60,000 nt of DNA from Strigamia acuminata (Eukaryota > Arthropoda > Chilopoda > Geophilomorpha > Linotaeniidae), in assembly GCA_949358305.1 (NCBI GenBank), contig OX442323.1, positions 9,612,001-9,672,000 of the forward strand, given 5' to 3'. Shown one piece after another: positions 14,762 through 28,686 of the stretch. A program made the position numbers and the translations under genes. How positions within the stretch are numbered: position 1 is the stretch's first letter; the number at the start of each line of letters is the position of its first letter. The notes beneath the pieces were generated by a model. The model saw only the letters and a program-made list of their open reading frames with translations. It had not been told where the DNA came from and searched no databases.

Positions 14762-16947
14762 ATGGGTCGCACGAAGACGGCCGAGAATCGCAGACGTAAA
14801 CGGGAGGAAAATTCTACGGACAATGTGGAATCGGACGGATCTAGTTTGTCCAGTACGTGTCAAAGGCGTCGTAAACAGTCGAAAAAAGAATCGCGGCACA
14901 AAAGGAATAAAAGTGCGTCGGAAACGACGAGTAAACGACACAGCAACGAAAAAAGAGGTAAACGTGAGAGGCGTGAGAAGAGACGAGTTTCGTCGAGCAG
15001 CGAAAGCGACGAGACCGAACGGCTGCGGAATGCCGTGGTGACGAAGGAAGAGAAGAAAAAGGAGAAAGAATTGATGAAAGCCATGGAGTCGGCCGAGGAG
15101 AAAAGGCTGCGCCGATTGCTGAAGAAAGAAGCGAAAGAGAAGAAGCGCAAGGAACGAATGGGCTGGGACAAGGACTACATGCACTACACGAACACGGACA
15201 ACCCGTTCGGCGACGCCAACCTGCTCGAGACGTTCGTGTGGGGCAAGAAATTGGAGAAGGAAGGGCTGACGAACATGCAGCAGGAGATGATTGAGCTGAG
15301 GAACAAGATGAAGCAGGAGGAGAACCGAGTGGAGCTGGAGAAAGTGAAGAAGAGGCGTCTGGAGCGCGAGCAGGAGCGCGCGCGCAGGGACGACGAGTTG
15401 CAGCAGCTGCAGAGGCTCAAAGAGGCGGCGCAGTTCAAGGAGTGGGAGAAACAGGAGGACATTTTCCACCTGCAACAAGCCAGGCTCAGGTTAATTTAAT
15501 TAATTAATTGTAATTAACTTGTAATTTTAATTTTAATTTTAATTAAAGGTCTAAAATTCGAATCCAGGACGGAAGGGCGAAACCGATCGACCTGCTGGCC
15601 AAGTACGTGAGCACCGAGGACGAGGATTTGGCGGTGGAGATGCACGAGCCGTACATGTACTTGAACGGACTGACCATCAACGACCTGGAGGACCTGCTCG
15701 AGGACATCAAGGTGTACATCGAGCTGGAGAAGGGCAAGAACTTGGACTACTGGACAGACATCACGGTGATTGTCGAGGACGAGCTCAACAAGCTGCGCAA
15801 GATGGACGCCAATTCGCGCGATCATTACGGACACCGGAGGGAGGGCATCCACTCGGCCGTCGGCTCGGACGTGGCCACCGTGTTCAAGGCGAAGACGCAC
15901 TCGCAGCTGACCGCCCTGCACGACCAGATCACCAGCAAGATTCACAGCGGCGAGGAGGGCGTCGACATCGGCTACTGGGAGTCGCTGCTCTCGCAACTCA
16001 AGGCGCACGTGGCGCGCGCCAAGCTGCGCGACCGCCACCAAGAGAACTTGCGCATGAAGCTGTTCCAGCTCAAGCGCGAGCAGGGCGTCGAGAGCGAGCC
16101 GCTTTTCCCCGCCGCGCTCGGCGGCGGTGAACGTGACGACGATCACGGCCACGACGACGACGACCGCAACGCGCCCGGACCGTCGCAACCCGCGCCACCC
16201 AGCGCCAGCGCCAGCGACGACGACGACGCCAGCGACGACGATTCGAACGAGGAGCGCGAAAAAGAGGCGGAACTTGAGACGCCGAGCGCCGACGACCTGG
16301 TGCAGATGTGCATCAACGACTACGAGACGGGCAACTACAGTCCGCGAATGATTTGCCACGAGTTGCTGGAACCGGGCACGCTGCTCACCGACCCGAACGA
16401 CGATTCCAAGCGCCTCGAGTTCGCCAGGCGACAGCTGATCGGCACGGGGTTCGTGCAGACGGCGTTGACCAACGAGGAGCGCGCGTTCGAGAGGGAGGCG
16501 CACAAGGGCATGGACGACGACGAAGCCATGTTCTCGGTCGAGGCGGCGCTCGACCAGAAGACCTACCTGTGGTCGGACAAGTACAGGCCGCGCAAGCCCC
16601 GCTACTTCAACCGCGTGCACACGGGCTTCGAGTGGAACAAGTACAACCAGACGCACTACGACATGGACAACCCGCCGCCAAAGATCGTGCAGGGCTACAA
16701 GTTCAACATCTTCTACCCCGACCTCATCGACAAGACCATCACGCCCGAGTACATGCTCATCCCGTGCAACGACAACAAGGATTTCGCCATCCTGCGCTTC
16801 CACGCCGGGCCCCCCTACGAAGACATCGCCTTCAAGATCGTCAACCGCGAGTGGGAGTACTCGTACAAGCGCGGCTTCCGCTGCCAGTTCCACAACAACA
16901 TTTTCCAGTTGTGGTTTCACTTCAAGCGATATCGTTACAGGCGATAA
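14762..16947 (+). CDS. CACTN: Cactin
   Basis: Spliceosome-associated protein, found in fly as a modulator of Cactus/NF-kB signalling. Two exons (14762 to about 15487, then about 15550 to 16947). The N-terminus is Arg/Lys/Ser-rich and charged. It continues with GWDKDYMHYTNTDNPFGD, a coiled coil, then across the intron RSKIRIQDGRAKPIDLLAK and MHEPYMYLNGLTINDLEDLL (conserved mid-domain). A long acidic linker follows. The C-terminal cactin domain ends REWEYSYKRGFRCQFHNNIF and QLWFHFKRYRYRR, then TAA. The short exon 1 is AT-neutral while exon 2 is strongly GC-rich at third positions. Length and ends match the family. Confidence 0.96.
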
Positions 16948-17055
16948 ATAAGACTCAACTCTTTTACTTCTTTACGTTTACGCTATACACTATATTGAAT
17001 TTCAGTCAATAAACAAACAAACTATTTTCAATTAACTTTCTAATCTAGTCTTAGT

Positions 17056-17803
17056 CTAGTCTTCGGGTTGCACCACGGGCTTCGCTTCGCGGTTTGAGCC
17101 GTGACGGCGCTCCCACAAGAGTCGGTGTTTCTGCTTCATGTAGGCGGTCTTCACGTTCCCGACTGCGCCCAAGTCTCCGTCTGAAAATGAAAATGAAAAT
17201 TCAATCGTCTCGCTCTAATTCGTTTGTTCTTAATTTTCACATTTCATGAACCAGCTGGTTTCGGCCTCCCTGTAGTCCTCCATCACCTTAGCGCACTTCT
17301 CACGATGGTCCGGTCTGTTGTAGTAAGTGCAATCGGTTCGGCGCTGGCGCAAAATGGCCAGGATTTCGTCGTCCACCATTCTAGAAAACGAACCGTGTTA
17401 GAATTTTAGTACGAGTCATTTAGTTAGCTACTTTCTCTTTTTCTTTCATCACCTGTCGCGTCGGAATTGCTGATTTGCTTCGAAATAACACAGGTTTTCT
17501 TCGATGGGGCATTCGTCGATGGTGGGCACGCGATTGAATTTTCTGTGGTAGTAGACGGTCTTGGGTCGGTTCGGTTCCACCACATTTTCTACATTGTTTA
17601 CGAGAATTTTAAAAATATTGAAATTAGTTGAGAAAAACATTTTGTTGCTTCGTTTAACCTCTAAACCAGGTTATCGGTCCGTCGACGAGTTTGTACATTG
17701 CAAAAAAAACACTTTCGAATGCATTGCGAGGATCGTTGGGATCGTTGATGAATTTTAACTCGTCGAATTTACGAACTTCCCCGTTTTGATCTTCTCCATC
17801 CAT
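17056..17803 (-). CDS. NDUFB10: NADH dehydrogenase (complex I) subunit NDUFB10
   Basis: Accessory subunit of mitochondrial complex I (PDSW), in the membrane arm facing the intermembrane space. Reading on the minus strand: MDGEDQNGEVRKFDELKF, ESVFFAMYKLVDGPITWFR, then KTVYYHRKFNRVPTIDECP, EENLCYFEANQQFRRDR, and further exons with ILRQRRTDCTYYNR and GDLGAVGNVKTAYMKQKHRL. The paired Cys residues fit the family's disulfide pattern. The start at ATG 17801-17803 gives a normal N-terminus. An in-frame ATG at 17885-17887 would add 28 residues. The gene runs divergently from RPL3, with only 36 or 119 bp between start codons depending on this choice. Confidence 0.92.
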
Positions 17804-17922
17804 TTTGGAACAGTATTGAAAACCACTACCGTGTGGCGCGGCGATCGAGTTGCGTGATCTTGCGAGATCTCGCGGGATCGCCACCATCTTACCATTTTAC
17901 TCGACGAAGCCGGCGTGTGGAC
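17804..17922. promoter_or_regulatory. Shared promoter region of NDUFB10 and RPL3
   Basis: Two highly expressed housekeeping genes point away from each other across at most 119 bp, so their core promoters must overlap. Sequence CGCCACCATCTTACCATTTTAC lies here as shorter blocks; no TATA box seen. Inferred from spacing. Confidence 0.6.
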
Positions 17923-20183
17923 ATGGTGAGCATCTCGTTTAGCGATTTTTGTATCTTCGATTTAAACTACAGTCTTTTGCCATCGGAATTTAATTTTCTT
18001 TTTAACTTGGAGCCCATTATCTCTAATTCGATTCTAGCACAATTTTAAAGCGCAAATACTTTAAGAAATACATTATTTTAACGTGTAAAAGATGACAACG
18101 TGGCGAAAGACATTTCTCGCGTGGCGACAAAGGAAACGCAATTAAATGATTTAAATCATAATGTTGTTTGCAGTCTCATCGTAAGTTTTCGGCACCCCGA
18201 CATGGGTCTATGGGATTTTACCCGAAGAAACGCAGTCGTCGTCATCGTGGTAAAGTGAAGGCCTTCCCCAAAGATGACCCGACGAAGCCCGTTCATCTCA
18301 CGGCTTTCATGAGCTACAAAGCCGGAATGACCCACATCGTACGTGAAGTCGACAGACCTGGATCGAGTGAGTAGAAAAGGAAGAAAGTAATAATAATTTT
18401 TTTTATTAATTTTTGAATTTGCTTGGCAGAGGTGAATAAGAAGGAAGTGGTGGAAGCCGTGACCATCTTGGAGGCGCCGCCAATGGTGGTGGTGGGCATC
18501 GTCGGCTACATCGAAACGCCGCACGGAATGCGCGCTTTGAAGACAGTTTGGGCCGAGCATTTGAGCGAGGATTGCCGACGTCGATTCTACAAGAATTGGT
18601 AAGGAGACGTGCGGGTTGAGCAGGGAATCTGCGGTTAGTGTTCATGCTGATGATGATTTGCTAAATATCTGGTTAGAACAACATGAAAGAAATGATTCGA
18701 ATTTAGGGCGGACTGAGGCATGATGGAGCTTAGATCTTGTTGGTCTGAGACTTTGTTACTAATGAACCGAGCTCTCCTCTCTAGAAATTAATTTTCTTGA
18801 CGAGAGCTGAGCGAAAATCGCACCGATTAAAGAGTGCGATGTGATCGCTCACCGTTTTGTGTTTAGGTACAAGAGCAAGAAGAAGGCGTTCACCAAATAC
18901 GCCAAGAAATGGCAGGATAAGATGGGCAAGAAGGAAATCGACAAGGATTTGGGCAAGATGAAGCGTTATTGCACCGTCATTCGCGTCATCATGCACACCC
19001 AGGTCGGGAATAATAATAATAGTAATAAGGTGAAAGTCGGTGTTTAACGAGTATCTTTTGCGTTGAAATTTAGATGAAGTTGCTGAGAAAACGCCAGAAG
19101 AAGGCGCACATAATGGAAATTCAACTGAACGGTGGCAGCATTGCGCAGAAAGTAGAGTGGGCGCGCAGGAATTTGGAGAAGCCGATTTCCCTGAGCCAGG
19201 TTTTCGCCCAGGACGAGATGATCGACGTTATTGGTGTGACCAAGGGGAAGGGATACAAAGGTAGATTGGAGTGGAGAGATGAATGCGCGGCGTTAAGGGA
19301 TTTATGATGAACGTAGTAGCATTTGCGTGCACAACTGAGTTTTGTTGATGATATTTTGCTGCCTTCCTACTGAGATCCCGCTGCAGTTTTTTCAACTCTG
19401 AATGTTGAATTTGCAATAATTGTGTTTGAATTCATTTTGTTTTTGTCAGGCGTGACGTCGCGTTGGCACACGAAGAAATTGCCGCGCAAAACGCACAAAG
19501 GGTTGCGCAAAGTGGCTTGCATCGGTGCTTGGCATCCGAGTCGCGTCCAGTTCACGGTTGCGCGCGCTGGTCAGAAGGGGTACCACCATCGTACCGAGAT
19601 GAACAAGAAGATCTATCGCATCGGACAGGGAATTCACACCAAGGACGGGAAAGTGATAAAGAATAACGCTTCGACAGAGTTCGACGTGACTGAGAAAACG
19701 ATCACTCCGATGGTGAGATTTGGCGAAGAAGCTTTTGAAATGAAGTTAAGTTTGTTTGTTTTTGATGGCAGGGCGGTTTTCCGCATTACGGGGAAGTGAA
19801 TTGCGATTTCGTCATGCTCAAGGGGTGCGTGATGGGGCCGCGGAAGAGGAACATCACTCTTAGAAAAGTAAGTTTGTCGTTAAGTGGTTGAAAGCCGATG
19901 ATGACCCATGAGCTTAGTGGTGATTGTTTGTGATCCGTGAAATGATAGGCCTGAGGCTAATTTTATTTATTTAATTTCAAAAATTTTAATGTAATTTAAT
20001 TATTATTATTCTTTGCAGTCGCTGCTGACGCACACAAAACGCGGGGCGTTGGAGAAGATCGAGTTGAAGTTTATCGATACATCGTCCAAGTTCGGTCACG
20101 GTCGATTCCAGACTCATGCGGAGAAGAAATTGTTCATGGGGCCTTTGAAGAAGGACAAGCAGAAGGAAGAAGTTCAAGCTTGA
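17923..20183 (+). CDS. RPL3: 60S ribosomal protein L3
   Basis: Core large-subunit protein reaching the peptidyl transferase centre. The first exon is just ATG (17923-17925), split off by a 247-bp intron. The protein continues [98 protein letters not shown], and ends [14 protein letters not shown] with TGA at 20181-20183. Seven introns are present. Three that are unusually long for this window hold box C/D snoRNA candidates. RPL3 is a snoRNA host gene in vertebrates too. Poly(A) signal at 20206-20211. Confidence 0.97.
18643..18723 (+). ncRNA. Box C/D snoRNA candidate 1 in an RPL3 intron
   Basis: The box C ATGATGA (18651-18657) and box D CTGA (18713-18716) are enclosed by a perfect 6-bp terminal stem: TCATGC (18643-18648) with GCATGA (18718-18723). 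A C'-like ATGAAAG lies inside. The size (81 nt) and intronic location in the sense strand of RPL3 are typical. The guide segment before box D ends ATTTAGGGCGGA. I could not assign a target. Confidence 0.75.
19297..19380 (+). ncRNA. Box C/D snoRNA candidate 2 in an RPL3 intron, 18S target proposed
   Basis: Box C ATGATGA (19304-19310), D' CTGA (19335-19338), C' TGATGA (19346-19351) and box D CTGA (19370-19373) are all present. The terminal stem is GGGAT (19297-19301) with ATCCC (19375-19379). The segment before box D, TGCTGCCTTCCT (19358-19369 region), is complementary over 12 nt to AGGAAGGCAGCA, a universally conserved stretch of 18S rRNA. By the D+5 rule the methylated residue would be the A of AGGA. 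Confidence 0.82.
19892..19960 (+). ncRNA. Box C/D snoRNA candidate 3 in an RPL3 intron
   Basis: Box C ATGATGA (19898-19904) and box D CTGA (19951-19954) are bracketed by AGCC (19893-19896) and GGCT (19955-19958). About 70 nt, in an RPL3 intron. The guide before box D reads AAATGATAGGC. Target unknown. The terminal stem is shorter than in the other two. Confidence 0.62.
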
Positions 20184-20466
20184 GTTGTGTAGACGCTTGT
20201 GGAGAAATAAATAAAAATCCGCTTCCGTTTCCTTGGCTCGGGGCGGAAGAGGAATTAAGTGGAAATGTTGTTGATTAGATTATTTTGTTGTTTATTATTA
20301 GAAGTAGAAATACATGGGTAAAAAAAACAAATTGATATGAATTATTGTCGGTTCTGAAAGATTTCCTTACAAATAAATTATAAAATAATGAAAATCTTGT
20401 CGGAAAATCGATAAATATTGCACCGTTAAAATACGTAAAAAGTAAAAATGTACAAAATCGGAATGC

Positions 20467-22204
20467 TCAGTATTCCCACAGGGTGGCGTCCTTGTTGTCG
20501 TTGCCGCCGACTTTGAAGCCGCCATTTTTGTCGGCCACGAGGTAATTGCCGTCGACCGTTTTGATGCACATTTTGGACGGCTCGCGCAGTTCCAGCAGCA
20601 GCGGCAGCGGGGTGTCCGAGTCGGCGCTCAAGCCGTTGCCTTCGCTCACCTGCCAGAATTTTCCGTTTTGGCCTGAAAAGTGCAAATAAATGAAAATAAA
20701 TGAGAATAAATGAAAAAAGAGGTGAGATTGTGAAATGAATTGAAGGTATTTACCCTTGAAGTAGCAAACTCCTTTGTCGGCTCGTTGAACCTGGATCGAT
20801 TCGTACGAGGCCTTGTTGCATTCGAGTTTACACGAGCCGCTTTTGTATCCCACGAAACCCTGTTCGCATTTGAGCACGAGCAACGGACGATTAATGAGAT
20901 AGAAATTGAATTTGCTCGTCTCGTCCAGGCACTCGCTGTTTGCGTACAAATGCCCGCTCTTTTTGGCGCCCAAGTATTTGCCATTGTTGGCACGAAATCC
21001 GACGCTCCCGTCGCTCTGCCAGTTCAAATCGAACAAGCAGTTGGACGTGCTGTAGAATAAGAATTGATTTTTCACTACATTAAATTTAAATTTAAATTTA
21101 AATTTACCCTTTGTCGGCGTTAGCTTGGATCCCTCCGCCGGTCTCGAGCGCCCAGTACTTGTCCTGCATCGTACGAATGTACCAGCGCTGAGTGGTCTTG
21201 TCGAACTCGAGCTGGAACGTCTCGTAGTCGGAAACCTCGTCCTGATTAGCCGTCACATCCACACCTGCAATGAAATGTCAATCATTTCAATTCAGATCAT
21301 TTAAGACTTTTTAACTTTTTAACTCACCTTGTTTGACCGAGACGTATCTGTTGTTGAAGGCGACGAAGGCGGCCTGCGGAAGCGAATCTTCGAGCGAGAA
21401 GAGCTCGTCCTTGGTGACGGACGAACTGCGCGTGCGCAGCAAGGCCTTGCTGCCGATGGGACTGAGGTAGCGGCCGTGCGAGTCGCGGAGCGCCAGGTAG
21501 CCGCCGTGGAACTCGAGGCTGAAGCAGCAGTCGCGGCCGCAGTTGTCCACCAACTTGCCGTCCGGGTGCACGTACTTGTTGTTGCACGTGTGGATGGCGT
21601 ACTTGCCGTCCGCCTCGCGGAACTCGAGCGTGAAGAGCGTGTCTTCACCCCACGGCACGGCCGCGTCCACGTGCACCTCGTCCAGCCCGTCGCTGAGGTG
21701 CGCGAATCTCTTGCGCCCGACGCTGCGCACGTTGACCTGCGGCCGCGCTGCCAGGTGCACCGTCCACAGCTCGCCGGCGCCCGGCGTCTTGGCGTCGCAC
21801 ACGAGCTTGTCGGTGCTGGCGCCGAGGAAGTAGCCGCGCACGATGCTGCGGAACGCCCAGCGCCCGTCCGTGTCCACGTCGATGGTGAAGCGCGTCGACT
21901 GGTCCTTTTCGGTCGCGTCGCCCGTCACGTTGCCGTACGCGTCGACGGCCAGGTAGCGGTCAAGGTGACTGCGCAGGCACACCTCGCTGCCGTTGCCGAT
22001 GGTGGCGGCCGGCTCGAGCGTCCACAGCTGTTTCTTCTTGAGGGATCCGCCGTTGGAGTTGAGCTTGAAGCCGAACGTCTCGGCCGTCAAGTACTTGACC
22101 AGGCGGGCGTTGACCAGGCCCACGAGCCACTGCGAGGAGGCCGAGTCGCTGGAGCAACCGTTGGCCACGTGCGACATCCTTTGCGACAAAGTGAGCAGAG
22201 TCAT
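20467..22204 (-). CDS. FSCN: Fascin (singed homolog)
   Basis: Actin-bundling protein of four beta-trefoil domains, acting in filopodia and bristle-like protrusions. The large first exon (22204 down to about 21325) holds most of trefoils 1 and 2: GLVNARLVKYLTAETFGFK, KKKQLWTLEPA, SHLDRYLAVDAYGNV, NKYVHPDGKLVDNCG, GGYLALRDSHGRYLSPIGS. Later exons give NNRYVSVKQ, QDKYWALETGGGIQAN, GSVGFRANNGKYLGAKKSG and end NYLVADKNGGFKVGG with stop at 20467-20469. Total length is near the family norm of about 490-520. A CATAAATA box on the minus strand (22255-22262) lies about 50 bp upstream of the start codon. The first exon is very GC-rich. Confidence 0.96.
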
Positions 22205-24416
<2,212 letters not shown>

Positions 24417-25393
24417 ATTTATATAATTAACTCGTATATTATTAGCGAATTTTATCAATTTCGTACGCCATTTTTTAATTTTAATTTTATTTACTCGTTT
24501 GTTTGTTTTTGTTTTGTTTTTTGCCGAAAATCAATTGCTTGTACTAAAGATTACTACAAAATAAGTGCCATGCGATTGCGTCTAGTCCCGTAGCACATTT
24601 CTTAGTTGTTGAAACTAATCGCGATTAAACTTTTTCTTTTGGGAGGTAGAAAGAGACCGATACCAACACGTGGAAAAAAATAAATAAAGAAAAAACATGT
24701 TTACAATTTGTTAAAAACATACCCTGTTTTTTGTAATGAAAATAAAATATTTATTCAATTGTTTTAGTTTTTGTCGAGAGAGACTACTATTTATCCTTAT
24801 TTTTATTTTCTACCATCAATTTTTATGGAAACAGGAAGTGCAGTCGAGAGTATAGGAAAACCGGAAGTGAATCGCTGGGGCCTACCCTCACTCAGCTGCA
24901 GTTGTTTTGGATCCGTGCTCGCTTTGTTTTTACTAATATTATCCGTTTTTGTACAAGTTGAGCGGATCAAGGTGAGCGAGAAAGGGAAAAAGAAGAAATT
25001 AATGATCGCGGAAGGAAGAGTGAGCGTTCACTCACACTCGATGAAGGCGCGAGTGTGATTGTGATTTTGATTTTGATCTGGACGAGACGAGACGAGAAGG
25101 AATCAATCGTCCTTTCCCATTTGCGTATCGTGTGAGTGCATTTAGGGCGTGGACTCGCAAAGGGCAAAGTGCAAAGGGCAAAGAAATGATAAGAAATGAC
25201 AATATTTGCGTTTGATTTCAGTTGGGGATAACTAGGCTTGGATGGGAGCAGAGCCGTCTAGGTAAGCGATTGATTTGATGGTTTTGTATTGTAGGTTCGG
25301 TGTAATGTTAACGGGTGTTAACAGGTGTTTTCGCAGGTGACATGACGAGTGAAGTGCAGGGAGGAAGACGCAGAAGAAGAAGAGTAAGAAGAG
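24417..25393 (+). other. Intergenic region and iRhom leader
   Basis: ALKBH5 3' UTR, then AT-rich DNA with AATAAA at about 24744. From about 24960 the sequence is purine-rich (GAGCGAGAAAGGG...) and may be promoter or 5' UTR of iRhom. Possible upstream noncoding exons could not be resolved. Confidence 0.35.
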
Positions 25394-28300
25394 ATGAATG
25401 AGCCGAGCGATGAAGGGAGGGAACGCCCTCGACTCACCTATGCACAATCGTTGCCCTTACACGGTGCTCAGTCGGTCGCGGCGCCGCAACTTCGTCGGCC
25501 GCATTCGATGCCGTCGGGACGACGTCCGCAATTGCAACGCACCAAGAGTTGGTCTCAGGCCGTGAAAAAGTGACATTTATTAAATTAAATTAAATACTAC
25601 CGTAACTAAATTGTTACATTTATACAGTTACATCAAATACAGTACTGCCTCATTTTTCGGTGTGAACGGCGAGAACGAGGAGAAGGAGTTGTCCATCTGG
25701 AAGGAAAGGCACAAACGTCTTGCCAGCAGGTGCTATGGACAAATTAAGGTGAATTCAAGTGAGAAATTAAGGAATTGTACTTAATTTGTAATTTGTAATT
25801 TGCTCGTAGGATGACGGCGAAAGCGGTGATGTACCGGATAGCGCGCCGCCCATGGGTCGTTGGGAAATGCCGGCGGTGCCTGTTCGCAGGCAAATGTCGG
25901 AAGTTGGCACTCGACAAATACGACCTCGGTCGCGGAGAAAAGACTCGGTTGTCAAGATGACGTGGGATGGACTGGCTTTTGTCACCTCTGTTGGTTTTTT
26001 CTAACTTTTTTATTCATCCGATTTTTGTTGAAACTTTTGTTTTCCTTCGTTTCCTAGAGCCTCGCTCGTCAAGGAACGCGTCGTCGTCGTCGTCGACCAC
26101 CAATGCGCAGTCGCAGCTATGCGCCCGGTAGCATCGTGGACGACACAATGTCGGACGGAACGCCCACTGCACCACCAGTCGTGCCTGCAATTCCAGTCAG
26201 ATTTGATTGAATTTGAATTTGAATTTGTTGTCAAATTGTCAAATTTAATTTTAAATTTTGAAATGAAAAGGTGTTTTCCGGGTTCACGGACTCGGAGATC
26301 GCTGCAGATGAGGTATTTTTTGACAAAACCCCCGTGACCACCCCGTCGCCTATCACCACAGTGCCAACCCGGACTCCCCTCCGACCTCTCACGGCTTCGG
26401 CTTCGGCTGCAATTCCGCGGTGGCCGCACATACGCGATCACGAGTGAGGAGAAAACAAAATTTAATTAATTTAATTTAATTTAATTGTTCGCATTCGCAG
26501 TTTGTCTTTGGATGCGTGGTCGGGTGTTTCCAGCCCCCTTCCTGTGCCTGAGCGCCGCGTTTGGCACAACATTATGGACCGCGCTTTGCACAACTCGGAT
26601 CGACGCCAGTACGGCATCGGGCTCGTCGGTCGGTTGTTCGGTCGCTCGTTCCGCCGCGATCGCATAACGTCGCACGTGAGGGAGCAGTTGGACGACTTGG
26701 ACGATCACAGACCGTTCTTCACGTATTGGGTGACGACAATTCAGGTGCTCATCACCATCATATCGCTAGCGGTTTACGGTTTTGGCACGGTGGGTTTCGA
26801 ACAAACTCAACATTCTGGATTGGTAAATTGAAAAAAATTCAAAATTTATAAAATACAAAATTCAAAATTCAATACTTTCCATTTTCAATTTTGCAGGTGC
26901 TCATGACGAGTTTGTCGCTGCAGGAAGTTGATTATTACGAACCGGACAATTTCTGGTTGGGTCCGCGCGCGGCCGATCTGATCCATCTGGGTGCAAAATT
27001 TGTTCCATGCATGCGCAAAGACAAACATGTGTTTGCGGACATCGAAAAGAGCCGGCAGAAGGAGCGGCACACCGCCTGCTGTATTCGGAACGACAAATCG
27101 GGTTGCGTTCAATCCTCGATTGACGATTGTTCGGTGAGTACGAAATGACAAATTTCGCCAAATTTCGCCAAATGTGAATTTTAAACGAATCGTGCAATAT
27201 CTTTGACTCATTTCTTTCTTGCAATTTGACACGTGGATCGAGTGTTCAACGGGTACGCTTCCTCAATTCTCAATTTATAAATTTTTCAAATTTTTCAAAT
27301 TAAAATTAATTTATTAATTTATTAATTAATTAAAATTAATTATTTCGTTTAATTTGCAGAGTTTAATTTCCACTTGGCAGAAGTGGAAGGGAAAAGAATA
27401 CGACCCGAGTCGTCGTGAATCCGGTTCAGTGTGTGGTCAAGATCCGAGGTAAATAAATTGAAGTAACGAAATGGAAAACGAAAAGGAGTCTGAATTGTTG
27501 CCTGTCTATCAGTCATTGTAGTGATCCTCCTTACGATTGGCCCGACGATATCACCAAATGGCCCGTAAATGAAGCTAGCAATGTGTATACGATTGGTCTA
27601 ACGGTCTAATGAGTTTGATGTACCCGTAGATATGCAAGAAGAAGATCACGCACAGCCTGAGCGGTGGCGTTATGGATCACATGGCGTGCGAAGTGATCGG
27701 TCATCCGTGTTGCATCGGCATCTTGGGCGAATGTCACATCACGACTCCCGAGTACTGCGCCTTTTTGAAGGGCTTTTTCCACGAAGAGGCTTTTCTGTGT
27801 TCACAAGTAAAAGAAAATTGACACATTTGTACAAATGTTCGAAATGTTTGTTTGTTTTTCAATTAGGTTTCGTGTCTGGACGATGTGTGCGGAATGATTC
27901 GTTTCTTCAATCCCGAGGTGCCCGACCAAGTGTATCGTCTGTGGACATCGCTCTTTCTTCATGCGGGGTTGAATATTGAATATTGAATATTGAATGTAGA
28001 ATATTTGCTCGTTTCCGCAGTTAATCTCGAGTGTGAATTGCAGTTTGATCCACCTGGCCATCACCGTGGTGGTGCAGTATTTTCTGATGCGCGATCTGGA
28101 GAAAATGGCCGGCTGTGTGCGCATCGGCATGATTTATCTGCTCAGCGGCATCGCGGGTAATCTGGCGAGCGCCATTTTCATTCCTTATCGAGCCGAGGTA
28201 TGCTAAGACAAATACTAGCAACTTGATAAATAATATTGATTTGATTGTATTTGTAAGGTGGGTCCCGCGGGATCGCAGTTCGGCCTGCTGGCGTGCTTGT

Positions 28301-28686
28301 TCGTCGAAGTGATCAACACTTGGCCGATCTTGAAATCGCCGGGCGTGGCGCTGGTCAAACTGTCGTCGGTCATTTTGTTTCTTTTCGTCGTGGGGCTGTT
28401 ACCTTGGGTGGACAATTACGCTCACGTGGTGGGCTTCGTTTTCGGTTTTTTTCTTTCGTACGCGCTCCTTCCGTTCGTCTCGTTCGGCAAGTACGATCGC
28501 CAGTGCAAGATCGTGTTGATCGGCGTGTGCCTGGTCGTCGTGCTGGTTCTCTTGAGCGTTCTCGTCATCCTTTTCTACGTTTATCCCATCTACGAGTGCG
28601 ACGCGTGTAGTTACTTCAACTGCATTCCGCTCACGAGCAAGATGTGCGCCGATCAGAACATCAACACAACGCGCCGCGAATTTTGA
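25394..28686 (+). CDS. RHBDF: iRhom, inactive rhomboid (rhomboid-5 / RHBDF family)
   Basis: ER/plasma-membrane pseudoprotease that controls trafficking of EGFR ligands and ADAM17. The cytosolic N-domain has [33 protein letters not shown] and [14 protein letters not shown]. The iRhom homology domain follows TM1: [88 protein letters not shown]. The rhomboid core has [18 protein letters not shown], where Pro precedes the former catalytic region as in all iRhoms, marking it as inactive. It ends [13 protein letters not shown] with TGA at 28684-28686. About ten exons. The start ATG 25394 ([19 protein letters not shown]) is the first plausible one. An upstream coding exon is possible. Confidence 0.93.

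Noticed and set aside
15514-16920. Antisense open frame of about 470 codons opposite cactin exon 2
   Set aside because: Val/Leu/Arg-rich shadow with no family resemblance. The sense strand is firmly cactin.
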